Source of the DNA: Methylococcaceae bacterium
Lineage (GTDB): Bacteria > Pseudomonadota > Gammaproteobacteria > Methylococcales > Methylomonadaceae
Assembly: GCA_021647585.1 (NCBI GenBank)
Contig: JAKIUK010000014.1
Location: forward strand, 4,449-68,448
Direction of reading: 5' to 3'
DNA: 64,000 nucleotides
The notes under the pieces: model-generated
Database searches by the model: none
Told to the model about the DNA's origin: nothing
Seen by the model: the letters and a program-made list of their open reading frames with translations, nothing else
Position numbers and translations under genes: made by a program
Shown: positions 46,301-54,024 of the stretch, in pieces
Layout: every line of letters starts with the position of its first letter
Position numbering within the stretch: the stretch's first letter is position 1

Positions 46301-47444
46301 GTGGTTCACCTGGACGCATCATCCGGTAAATTTCCACCAATGCCTCCAACCTGTTGGTAGAGGCATCCAATCTCATAGCATTGGATATATAAGGTCCAAT
46401 ATCCAAATCATTGACATACAACACATTTATTTCAGGAATTCCAGCCTCTAATAATTGCTGCAGTAACTCTTCAGTGATTTCATCGTTTACATTCGCGATC
46501 ATTTCGCCAGTAGTTTCATCGACGATATTATGAGCTAAGATTTTTCCATGCAAATATTCTTTAGGTACTTCAATTTCTGTCACACCCGCTTTAGCCATTT
46601 GCCTGATATGTTTGGCTGTCACCCTTCGACCTTCCTCAACAAGCACCTCTCCATCATACATGATATCGAACACGGCCATTTCACCACGTAAACGCTCGGG
46701 AATAATGTGGTACTTAATACTGTCAGAGCTAAAGGTAAATTTATTGGTTTCGAAGAACATTTTAATCATTTCTTCGTTGTCATACCCTAAGGCTCTTAAC
46801 AAAATTGTTGCTGGTATTTTACGTCGTCTATCTATCCTTACATATACCGCATCTTTATGATCAAACTCAAAGTCCAACCATGAGCCACGGTAAGGAATGA
46901 CTCTGGCATTAAAGAGTAATTTCCCCGATGAATGCGTCTTTCCTTTATCGTGATCAAAGAAAACGCCAGGTGATCTATGTAACTGAGAAACAATAACCCT
47001 CTCTGTTCCATTAATTACAAAAGTACCATTTTCTGTCATTAATGGCAGCTCACCCATGTAAACTTCTTGCTCCCTAATATCCTTAACAACTTTCGCTGAT
47101 ACAGGCGCTTCTTTATCGTATATAACCAGTCGCACTAATACCCGCAGAGGTGCAGCATATGTTGCACCACGTTGTTGACATTCCCTCACATCAAAAGTAG
47201 GCTCACCTAATCTATATTTCACATACTCAAGCACAGCATAGCCAGAATGGCTTACAATAGGAAACACACTGCTAAAAGCACCATGCAATCCACGTTCGAA
47301 CCTTTTTTTAGGTTCTATACCAGACTGTAGAAAACTGGCATATGAATCAATCTGGGTTGCCAATAAATAGGGTACATCAAGTACTTCAGTACTTTTCCCA
47401 AAATTATTACGAATACGCTTTTTTTCTGTAAAAGAATAGGCCAT
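43368..47444 (-). CDS. rpoB: RNA polymerase beta subunit
   Basis: 1358 residues. The rifampicin-binding region [33 protein letters not shown] has the sensitive-type residues at the common resistance positions. The flap and C-terminal clamp segments ([43 protein letters not shown]) are intact. It is separated from rplL by a hairpin-bearing 197-bp spacer. Confidence 0.99.
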   Translation of the reverse strand: [1358 protein letters not shown]

Positions 47445-47538
47445 ATTGCTTTCATACCTTTAATCAAGGATTGTTTAAATTATGTCTAACTCAGAATTGC
47501 TACTCTGTGTCAGGCAAGACTTTCTACAAACAGTAAAA

Positions 47539-47563
47539 GGCCGGCGACAAATTGTCACCAGCC
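47539..47563 (-). terminator. Hairpin attenuator/processing site between rplL and rpoB
   Basis: Read on the minus strand, GGCTGGTGACAA and TTGTCGCCGGCC form a 12-bp stem with two G-U pairs and almost no loop, followed by TTTTACTG. In E. coli the same spacer holds an attenuator and an RNase III site that reduce rpoBC relative to rplJL; an equivalent role here is inference. Confidence 0.75.
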
Positions 47564-47641
47564 TTACCGTATTAGACTTAGAGCATCAACAATAAAAACA
47601 ACTATTATCAGTGTGCCTCTAAATCTTCTATCAATCAAATA

Positions 47642-48013
47642 TTATTTGATTTCAGCAGAAGCACCTGCTTCTTCAAGTGTTTTCAACGCTTCTTCTGCTT
47701 CACCTTTACTTACAGCTTCTTTAACTGGAGTTGGTGCACCTTCAACTGCTGCTTTTGCTTCTTTCAGACCCAGGCCTGTAATACCACGTACTGCTTTAAT
47801 AACAGAAACTTTGTTTTCACCAAATGATGTTAAAATAACATCAAATTCAGTTTGCTCAGCACCGCCACCAGCGTCACCGCCACCAGCTGGTGCAGCAGCT
47901 GCAACGGCAGCTGTTACTCCAAACTTCTCTTCCATCGCTGAAATTAAGTCAACGATTTCCATAACAGTCATGTTTGATACTGCTTCCAAGATATCTTCTT
48001 GTGAGATTGCCAT
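47642..48013 (-). CDS. rplL: 50S ribosomal protein L7/L12
   Basis: 123-residue stalk protein: N-terminal dimerisation helices, an Ala/Gly-rich hinge (AAAAPAGGGDAGGGAEQ), and the factor-binding C-terminal domain (VIKAVRGITGLGLKEAKAAVEGAP). It recruits EF-G and EF-Tu. Normally present in several copies per ribosome, hence the attenuator before rpoB. Confidence 0.98.
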   Translation of the reverse strand: MAISQEDILEAVSNMTVMEIVDLISAMEEKFGVTAAVAAAAPAGGGDAGGGAEQTEFDVILTSFGENKVSVIKAVRGITGLGLKEAKAAVEGAPTPVKEAVSKGEAEEALKTLEEAGASAEIK

Positions 48014-48054
48014 TTGTAATATTCCTCGTGTAATAGGTTCTAAACTGGTGTAGG

Positions 48055-48564
48055 TTATGCCGCTTCTGTTTCGGATGCCTGCATTTGATCTCTGACAGCA
48101 GCCAAAGTACGCGCTAACTTGCCTACTGGAGCTTTCATTACAGCCATAATCAAACTAATACCTTCATCGCGCGTAGGCAAACTTGCCAGTCGAGCCAACT
48201 CAGATACTTCAAGTGATTTGCCGTCAAACGCAATAACTTTAGCGATTAACTTATCATTGCTTTTTGCAAAGTCATTAATTAGTCGTGCTGCTGAGCCAGG
48301 TGCTTCCATTGAGAATGCAAGGATAAGAGGACCTTTAAATCCATCTTGCATACATTCAAATTTAGTTCCTGCAACTGCACGCTTAGCTAATGAGTTTTTT
48401 ACTACTCGCAAATAAACGCCAGTTTCTCTTGCTGTCTTACGTAATTCTGTTAATTCAGAAACTGTCAGACCACGATATTCAGCTGCAACTGCAGATAATG
48501 CTTTAGCAGCATACTGCGCAACTTCATCAACAACTACCTTTTTGCTATCCAGGTTTAATGCCAC
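48055..48564 (-). CDS. rplJ: 50S ribosomal protein L10
   Basis: 169 residues, base of the stalk (AEYRGLTVSELTELRKTAR; VVKNSLAKRA). Known to repress its own operon by binding the leader RNA upstream, and a suitable leader lies at 48565-48758. A GGAGGT site precedes the ATG. Confidence 0.98.
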   Translation of the reverse strand: MALNLDSKKVVVDEVAQYAAKALSAVAAEYRGLTVSELTELRKTARETGVYLRVVKNSLAKRAVAGTKFECMQDGFKGPLILAFSMEAPGSAARLINDFAKSNDKLIAKVIAFDGKSLEVSELARLASLPTRDEGISLIMAVMKAPVGKLARTLAAVRDQMQASETEAA

Positions 48565-48758
48565 AGATTACCTCCGGTAATTTATCCAGACTCGCGTCTG
48601 AATTTAATAAAACACATCCATTTGGATGCACCTTACGGTCCCTCACCAATACTCCCGGTAAAGCTCCCGTCTACGCTGGCCTATAAAACAGCTATAAATT
48701 ATGCCTTTGAGCACCAACGGTCTTTGACGGTTGCCGAAACCGGCAACCCAAAGTTCTT
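48565..48758 (-). promoter_or_regulatory. rplJ leader (L10-type autoregulatory RNA)
   Basis: 194 nt of non-coding RNA between rplA and rplJ. It opens with a strong hairpin (GGTTGCCG, GTTT loop, CGGCAACC at 48729-48748, extended by CTTTG/CAAAG). It continues through AGACCGTTGGTG and GTAGACGGGAGC segments resembling known L10 leaders, and ends at GGAGGT before the start codon. Position, length and motifs fit the Rfam L10 leader family; exact folding was not computed. Confidence 0.7.
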
Positions 48759-49454
48759 TTATACTTCGATACTACTTTGATCGATCCATAAACCAGGACC
48801 CATCGTTGAAGAAACAGCAATTTTCTGCAGATAAACACCTTTTGACGCAGAGGGTTTAGCTTTCTTCAAATCAGCTATTAAAAATTCCAGATTCTGCTTG
48901 ATAGCAGCTTCATCAAATGAAACCTTACCAATAGAGCAATGAATAATACCGCCCTTATCTGTACGGTAACGAACCTGACCCGATTTGGCATTTTTAACTG
49001 CCGTGGCAACATCAGGCGTTACTGTTCCAACTTTAGGGTTAGGCATTAAACCTCTTGGCCCCAAAATCTGCCCCAACTGACCGACGACTCGCATTGCATC
49101 AGGTGATGCAATAACCACATCAAAATTCATTTCGCCTTTTTTTACTTGTTCTGCCAAGTCATCCATACCTACTACATCAGCACCGGCTTCTTTAGCCGCA
49201 TCTGCATTTGGTCCTTGTGTAAAGACAGCCACTCTTACTGTTTTACCTGTACCATGTGGCAACACTGATGCTCCACGAACATTTTGATCTGATTTTCTTG
49301 GATCAACCCCCAAAACAACACTGACATCAACTGATTCATCAAACTTCGAATTGGCGAACTCTTTCAATAAAGCCACAGATTCAGAAATTGAATATTGCTG
49401 ACTCTTGTCAACTTTCGCTTCAATTAATTTTGCTTTTTTAGATAACTTAGCCAT
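48759..49454 (-). CDS. rplA: 50S ribosomal protein L1
   Basis: 231 residues with LRGASVLPHGTGKTVRVAVF-like N-domain and the signature LGPRGLMPNPKVGTVTPDVA. In E. coli it represses the rplKA pair. Its start overlaps the rplK stop by one base. Confidence 0.98.
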   Translation of the reverse strand: MAKLSKKAKLIEAKVDKSQQYSISESVALLKEFANSKFDESVDVSVVLGVDPRKSDQNVRGASVLPHGTGKTVRVAVFTQGPNADAAKEAGADVVGMDDLAEQVKKGEMNFDVVIASPDAMRVVGQLGQILGPRGLMPNPKVGTVTPDVATAVKNAKSGQVRYRTDKGGIIHCSIGKVSFDEAAIKQNLEFLIADLKKAKPSASKGVYLQKIAVSSTMGPGLWIDQSSIEV

Positions 49455-49885
49455 TACACACCCTCCACATTCAAGCCCATGCTGCGCGCACTGCCCGCTA
49501 TGATTTTCACTGCAGCATCCATATCTGCTGCATTTAGATCTTGCATTTTTGTAGTTGCAATTTCTTCTAGCTGAGCCCGAGTAACCGTTCCAACTTTTTC
49601 TGTGTTAGGTGTACCACTGCCTTTTTTAATACCTACAGCCTTCATTAACAAAACTGAAGCGGGCGGTGTTTTTGTAATAAAAGTAAAACTTCTATCACTG
49701 TAAACTGTTATTACAACAGGAATTGGAAGACCTTTTTCAACATCTACAGTTTTCGCGTTAAAAGCCTTACAGAATTCCATAATATTCACACCATGCTGAC
49801 CCAATGCAGGACCAACTGGCGGACTAGGATTCGCTTCCCCAGCTTTTACTTGTAATTTAATATACGCTTCTATTTTTTTTGCCAT
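49454..49885 (-). CDS. rplK: 50S ribosomal protein L11
   Basis: 143 residues. The N-terminal domain (PPVGPALGQHGVNIMEFCKAFNAKT) carries the proline-rich thiostrepton and RelA-related site; the C-terminal domain binds the GTPase centre of 23S rRNA. It starts 50 bp after a terminator-like hairpin, so it probably has its own promoter or depends on antitermination. Confidence 0.98.
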   Translation of the reverse strand: MAKKIEAYIKLQVKAGEANPSPPVGPALGQHGVNIMEFCKAFNAKTVDVEKGLPIPVVITVYSDRSFTFITKTPPASVLLMKAVGIKKGSGTPNTEKVGTVTRAQLEEIATTKMQDLNAADMDAAVKIIAGSARSMGLNVEGV

Positions 49886-49930
49886 CTTTTACTCCAATCA
49901 GGTTTTAGCGCTTTCCAGCTCCCCAAGAAA

Positions 49931-49963
49931 CAAAAATCCCTATTCTTAAAAAGAACAGAGATT
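49931..49963 (-). terminator. Rho-independent terminator after nusG
   Basis: Minus-strand arms AATCTCTGTTCTT and AAGAATAGGGATT pair over 13 bp with two G-U pairs around a TTT loop, followed by TTTTG. It lies 22 bp after the nusG stop and separates tRNA-secE-nusG from rplK. Confidence 0.85.
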
Positions 49964-49984
49964 CGATTTACCAATAAACAACAA

Positions 49985-50518
49985 CTAAAGTTTTTCTACT
50001 TGACCGAACTCCAACTCTACAGGTGTTGAACGACCAAAAATCAACACCGCAACTTTCAATCGGCTTTTTTCATAATTTACTTCTTCAACGTTGCCGTTAA
50101 AATCTTTAAACGGGCCATCAATAACTCTTAGAACCTCGCCCACCTCAAACAATACTTTGGGTCTAGGCTTATTAACCCCTTCTTCAACTCTATTAAGAAT
50201 TGCAGAGGCTTCTTTATCTGAAATAGGAGCAGGCCGGTCTGAAGTCCCTCCAATAAAACCCAATACTCTGGGGATATTACGAACCAAATGCCATGTCTCA
50301 TCAGTCAACTCCATCTGAACCAACACATATCCTGGAAAAAACTTCCTCTCACTCTTGCGTTGCTGACCCATTTTCATTTCAACAACTTCTTCAGTAGGAA
50401 CAAGAATCTTACCAAAATGATCCTGTAGACCTTCTAATTCAATCTTTTCTTCCAGCGCTAATTTAACTTTATTTTCAAAGTTTGAATAAGCATGCAACAC
50501 ATACCAGCGAAGAGCCAT
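49985..50518 (-). CDS. nusG: Transcription termination/antitermination factor NusG
   Basis: 177 residues: the NGN domain (RWYVLHAYSNFENKV...FFPGYVLVQM) contacts RNA polymerase, and the C-terminal KOW domain (EVLRVIDGPFKDFNGNVEEVNYEKSRLKVAVLIFGRSTPVELEF) binds Rho or S10. 3 bp after secE, the standard pairing. Confidence 0.98.
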   Translation of the reverse strand: MALRWYVLHAYSNFENKVKLALEEKIELEGLQDHFGKILVPTEEVVEMKMGQQRKSERKFFPGYVLVQMELTDETWHLVRNIPRVLGFIGGTSDRPAPISDKEASAILNRVEEGVNKPRPKVLFEVGEVLRVIDGPFKDFNGNVEEVNYEKSRLKVAVLIFGRSTPVELEFGQVEKL

Positions 50519-50521
50519 TCT

Positions 50522-50908
50522 CTACCCCCCCTGACCCGTTAAAGTGCGAATCCCCCAAAACAAAAACATATCCAAAAACCACAAGATCAAACCAACAATA
50601 AAAACCATACCAAATACTAACAATGTGGTCCTAATGGTTTCTTCTCGAGTAGGCCAGACTACCTTTCTGACTTCTTGTTTTGCTTCAAGTGAAAAAATCC
50701 AGATATTTTTTCCTGTACTTGTTGTCAACATAATACCTATTGCAAGCAGTACAACCACAACCAGCGCCAACACTCTATAAAGCAATGTAAAGCCTGGCAC
50801 ATCAGCAAAATAATAAAACGCAGCTACTCCAGCCACTACAAATACAAGAGACAAACCTTGCTTTATAACATCAACTACCTTTGATGCCTCTTCCGCCTGT
50901 GCATTCAT
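50522..50908 (-). CDS. secE: Preprotein translocase subunit SecE
   Basis: 128 residues, the long three-helix form of gammaproteobacteria. Two N-terminal helices precede the essential amphipathic segment EVRKVVWPTREETIRTTLLV and the third helix. Partner of SecY at 24308-25630. It is 41 bp downstream of tRNA-Trp and likely co-transcribed with it. Confidence 0.97.
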   Translation of the reverse strand: MNAQAEEASKVVDVIKQGLSLVFVVAGVAAFYYFADVPGFTLLYRVLALVVVVLLAIGIMLTTSTGKNIWIFSLEAKQEVRKVVWPTREETIRTTLLVFGMVFIVGLILWFLDMFLFWGIRTLTGQGG

Positions 50909-50949
50909 TTATAAATTTGGAAAATTAAATTATTGAGTTATTTTCTGAA

Positions 50950-51025
50950 TGGCAGGCCAGGAGGGACTCGAACCCACAACCTGCGGTTTTGGAGACCGCT
51001 GCTCTACCAATTGAGCCACTGACCT
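50950..51025 (-). tRNA. trpT: tRNA-Trp (anticodon CCA)
   Basis: 76 nt with encoded 3' CCA. The acceptor stem AGGTCAG pairs with CTGGCCT (one G-U); the anticodon arm is GCGGT-CTCCAAA-ACCGC; the T arm includes GGTTCGAGTCC. Located directly before secE. Confidence 0.97.
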
Positions 51026-51135
51026 ATTCAGAAAACCGTAAAGAATTGAATACTTTACTACACAAAAAAAATAAATGCAATAAAATATATAAAATTGCTG
51101 CACCACTCTTACTGCTCCTACTGGTATCGACCAAC
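51026..51135. other. 110-bp spacer between tRNA-Thr and tRNA-Trp
   Basis: AT-rich spacer at the place where a second tuf gene lies in many relatives. No fragment of tuf was recognised. A possible minus-strand promoter (TTGCAT, 17 nt, TAAAGT) would serve tRNA-Trp, secE and nusG. Confidence 0.4.
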
Positions 51136-51211
<76 letters not shown>

Positions 51212-51234
51212 ACATTTTTTGTTTTTTGTGGAAT

Positions 51235-51308
51235 TGGAGCGGGTGATGGGAATCGAACCCACATAATCAGCTTGGAAGGCTGGAGTTCTACCACTGAACT
51301 ACACCCGC
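51235..51308 (-). tRNA. glyT: tRNA-Gly (anticodon TCC)
   Basis: 74 nt with encoded CCA. Acceptor GCGGGTG pairs with CACCCGC; anticodon loop CTTCCAA; D arm GTTCAGTGGTAGAAC. Second in the tRNA run. Confidence 0.97.
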
Positions 51309-51330
51309 ATATTTCCCTTATTGGAAAGAA

Positions 51331-51415
51331 TGGTGGAGGGGGGAGGATTCGAACCTCCGAAGGTAGAACCGTCAGATTTACAGTCTGATCCCTTTGGCCA
51401 CTCGGGAACCCCTCC
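51331..51415 (-). tRNA. tyrU: tRNA-Tyr (anticodon GTA)
   Basis: 85 nt with a long variable arm and encoded CCA. Acceptor GGAGGGG pairs with CCCCTCC; anticodon stem and loop CAGACTGTAAATCTG. First transcribed tRNA, directly after the promoter at 51426-51454. Confidence 0.97.
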
Positions 51416-51425
51416 TGAACCGACT

Positions 51426-51454
51426 ATTATGATTCACAACACCCTTGCAGTCAA
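51426..51454 (-). promoter_or_regulatory. Sigma-70 promoter of the tRNA-secE-nusG operon
   Basis: On the minus strand TTGACT (-35, 51449-51454), a 17-nt spacer and CATAAT (-10, 51426-51431) form a near-consensus promoter, with the expected start a few bases before tRNA-Tyr. The rest of the pth-side gap (51455-51675) shows no gene. Confidence 0.8.
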
Positions 51455-51675
51455 TAATTATTTTCAATTTTCCAATAATTCATATACCTTTATAACAAAC
51501 CAAAGGTTTTGATCTGCCTGTTTTTTTCAAGGCTATCAGCAGAAGCAACATCAGACCCAAGGTTAAATAGATGTATTCACAGCATGCTTAAGGAATAAAA
51601 CAGAAGCAGTCTATTGCAAGCTCACAACAATCATATTGATTATTCTTTCGACTAAAACCGGCTACAGACAACCAC

Positions 51676-52251
51676 CTAGCCAGGAGATTTATTTAATCCA
51701 TTCATAGCTGTTGCCATATCACCAGCCACAATCTTATTTATTTGTTGATCAATCAGAACAAAGGCCGACAACATCAAGCCAAATTCTTCTTTAGACGGAT
51801 TAGACAATACGTAATCAGCTACCGGTCTGCCAGAAACAGGACGCCCTATCCCCAGCCTAATCCGATAAAAATTCTTTTCACCCAGACTCGCCATGATATC
51901 ACGCAAACCATTATGCCCAGCATGCCCCCCGCCCTTCTTAAGCTTTACCACACCTACACTTAAGTCCAGCTCATCATGAATAATCAAAATCTCATCCACC
52001 TTGAATTTATAATACCTCGCCACCGAACCCACCGACAAACCGCTACGATTCATAAATGTCTGAGGCTTGAGAAAAATCACCTTTCCTCCGCCCACATGAC
52101 TACTAGCAGTAATACCATGAAACTTTGACTCTACAGACCAGGATCCGCCACAACTACCAAGCAAATGATCTAAAAACAAAAAACCGGCGTTATGCCGGTT
52201 TTTTTCATACTGTCGACCCGGATTACCCAGACCAGCTATAAGCTTAATCAC
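51676..52251 (-). CDS. pth: Peptidyl-tRNA hydrolase
   Basis: 191 residues. It releases stalled peptides from tRNA. N-terminal GLGNPGRQYEKNRHNAGF contains the catalytic His (about residue 21); IIHDELDLSVG and KKGGGHAGHNGLRD follow. It is 5 bp after rplY on the same strand, a common pairing. A terminator-like hairpin is embedded in its first codons (52178-52205). Confidence 0.97.
   Translation of the reverse strand: MIKLIAGLGNPGRQYEKNRHNAGFLFLDHLLGSCGGSWSVESKFHGITASSHVGGGKVIFLKPQTFMNRSGLSVGSVARYYKFKVDEILIIHDELDLSVGVVKLKKGGGHAGHNGLRDIMASLGEKNFYRIRLGIGRPVSGRPVADYVLSNPSKEEFGLMLSAFVLIDQQINKIVAGDMATAMNGLNKSPG
52178..52205 (-). terminator. Terminator-like hairpin inside the 5' end of pth
   Basis: Arms AAAAAACCGGC and GCCGGTTTTTT with a 5-nt loop and A/T runs on both sides lie about 47 nt into the pth coding region, encoding the EKNRHNAGF stretch. 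The structure is indistinguishable from a rho-independent terminator and could reduce pth relative to rplY. Confidence 0.55.
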
Positions 52252-52256
52252 TACTG

Positions 52257-52898
52257 CTATTCATCACCATCTTCAGCATCTTCTTCAGAGGAGACCTCAT
52301 CATCCTCATCCTCTTTAACTGCTTTTGTCTTCACAACTTGAGCAACAGTATGATCATGATCACCCTTTTGTGCCAAAATAACAATCTCGACACCTTCCGG
52401 TAGTACAATATCAGTAAGATGGAGTGAATCACCAATATCGAGTCCACTTAAGTCTACCTCAATATATTCTGGTAATGCAGAAGGCAAACAAGAGACCTCA
52501 ACATCCACCATTGCATGTGTTACCACTCCACCTGCTTTCGCCCCAACACACGTATCTTCATTGATAAAATGCAAAGGGACATGAACTTTTAATACATGCG
52601 TTGCATCAACACGCATAAAATCCATATGCAAAACCTGGGGCTTCGCTGGGTGACGCTGAATACCTTTTAAAATCGCCTTCTCTGTTTTTCCATCTATCTT
52701 TAAATCTAAAACATGAGAATAAACTGCCTCGTGATCTAAATGCTTAAGCACCTCGTTATGCACTAAAACAATCGATTGAGGCACCTGACCCCCACCATAA
52801 ACAACCGCAGGCACATTACCATTGCGACGGACTGCTCTTGCCGCACGCTTACCTGACAGATCGCGATTTTCAGCTACAAATTCAAACACGCTAGACAT
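52257..52898 (-). CDS. rplY: 50S ribosomal protein L25, long (general stress Ctc) form
   Basis: 213 residues: the N-terminal L25 5S-rRNA-binding domain (FVAENRDLSGKRAARAVRRNGNVPAVVYGGG) plus the C-terminal TL5/Ctc domain, ending in an acidic tail (EDEDDEVSSEEDAEDGDE). The ATG at 52898, with GGAG before it, was chosen over the frame start at 52949. It lies between prs and pth as in many gammaproteobacteria. Confidence 0.96.
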   Translation of the reverse strand: MSSVFEFVAENRDLSGKRAARAVRRNGNVPAVVYGGGQVPQSIVLVHNEVLKHLDHEAVYSHVLDLKIDGKTEKAILKGIQRHPAKPQVLHMDFMRVDATHVLKVHVPLHFINEDTCVGAKAGGVVTHAMVDVEVSCLPSALPEYIEVDLSGLDIGDSLHLTDIVLPEGVEIVILAQKGDHDHTVAQVVKTKAVKEDEDDEVSSEEDAEDGDE

Positions 52899-52949
52899 CT
52901 TTTTCTCCAAACTCGCTCTTACAAGCGCTTCAATATAAATTTCATTCAA

Positions 52950-53903
52950 TCAATCAACATAGAGCGAACTCACCGACTCACTCTCAGCAATTCGCCTAAT
53001 TGTTTCAGCCAGCATCTCAGCAACGCTTAGCTGTCTAATTTGTCCTATCGACAACAATTCTTCGTTTAATGGTATGGTATCGGTTACTACCAACTCATCC
53101 AACACCGAAGCTTTCACATTTTCTGCCGCTGCACCCGATAAAACCGGATGCGTGCAGTACGCTACGACCTTCAGGGCCCCATTCTTCTTCAATGCCGCCG
53201 CTGCATGACACAAAGTTCCCGCCGTATCAACCAGATCATCAACCATCACACAGGTCCGCCCAGAAACATCACCAATAATATGCATTATCTCGGACACATT
53301 AGCTTTCGGACGGCGCTTATCAATAATAGCCAAATCCGCATCACCCAAACGCTTTGCCAGAGCCCTTGCTCTAACAACACCACCGACATCGGGTGATACA
53401 ACAATTAAATCCTTATATTTTTGCCGCCAGACATCACCCAACAACAAGGGCGAGGCATAAACATTATCAACAGGAATATCAAAAAACCCCTGTATCTGGT
53501 CAGCATGCAGGTCAACCGTTAAAACACGATCCGCACCCGCAGTATCTATCATATTAGCGACTAATTTTGCAGTAATTGGCACTCTTGCCGAGCGAGATCT
53601 CCGGTCCTGCCGGGCATACCCATAATAAGGTATTACTGCAGTTATACGTGACGCAGACGCTCTTTTTAAAGCATCAATCATCACCAATAACTCCATCAGA
53701 TGCTGATCAGCTGGAGAACATGTCGGCTGAATGACAAACACATCCCTACCACGAACATTTTCTTCAATCTCTACTACAATCTCCCCATCACTAAAACGTC
53801 CAACAGTCGCCATGCCTAAACGCATGTTCAACTTCCTCACTATACCTTCAGATAAAGCTCTATTAGCGTTACCAGAAAATACCATCATAGAGGAATCTTG
53901 CAT
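52950..53903 (-). CDS. prs: Ribose-phosphate pyrophosphokinase
   Basis: Makes PRPP from ribose-5-phosphate and ATP for nucleotide, His and Trp synthesis. About 317 residues. ATP loop YYGYARQDRRSR, catalytic KRRPKAN, and the PRPP-binding signature VMVDDLVDTAGTL are all present. The ATG at 53903 is preferred over a TTG one codon earlier. It lies just downstream of tRNA-Gln. Confidence 0.97.
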   Translation of the reverse strand: MQDSSMMVFSGNANRALSEGIVRKLNMRLGMATVGRFSDGEIVVEIEENVRGRDVFVIQPTCSPADQHLMELLVMIDALKRASASRITAVIPYYGYARQDRRSRSARVPITAKLVANMIDTAGADRVLTVDLHADQIQGFFDIPVDNVYASPLLLGDVWRQKYKDLIVVSPDVGGVVRARALAKRLGDADLAIIDKRRPKANVSEIMHIIGDVSGRTCVMVDDLVDTAGTLCHAAAALKKNGALKVVAYCTHPVLSGAAAENVKASVLDELVVTDTIPLNEELLSIGQIRQLSVAEMLAETIRRIAESESVSSLYVD

Positions 53904-53940
53904 CAAAGCACTCCGTCAGATTTTGCAATTGGAGACAAAA

Positions 53941-54015
53941 TGGCTGGGCTGCCAGGATTCGAACCTGGGTATGCGGAGATCAAAACCCCGTGCCTTACCG
54001 CTTGGCGACAGCCCA
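53941..54015 (-). tRNA. glnT: tRNA-Gln (anticodon TTG)
   Basis: 75 nt with encoded CCA. Acceptor TGGGCTG pairs with CAGCCCA; anticodon loop TTTTGAT; T arm CCAGGTTCGAATCCTGG. It lies between ispE and prs, with 9 bp after ispE, so it is probably processed from a shared transcript. Confidence 0.97.
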
Positions 54016-54024
54016 ATAAAACTT

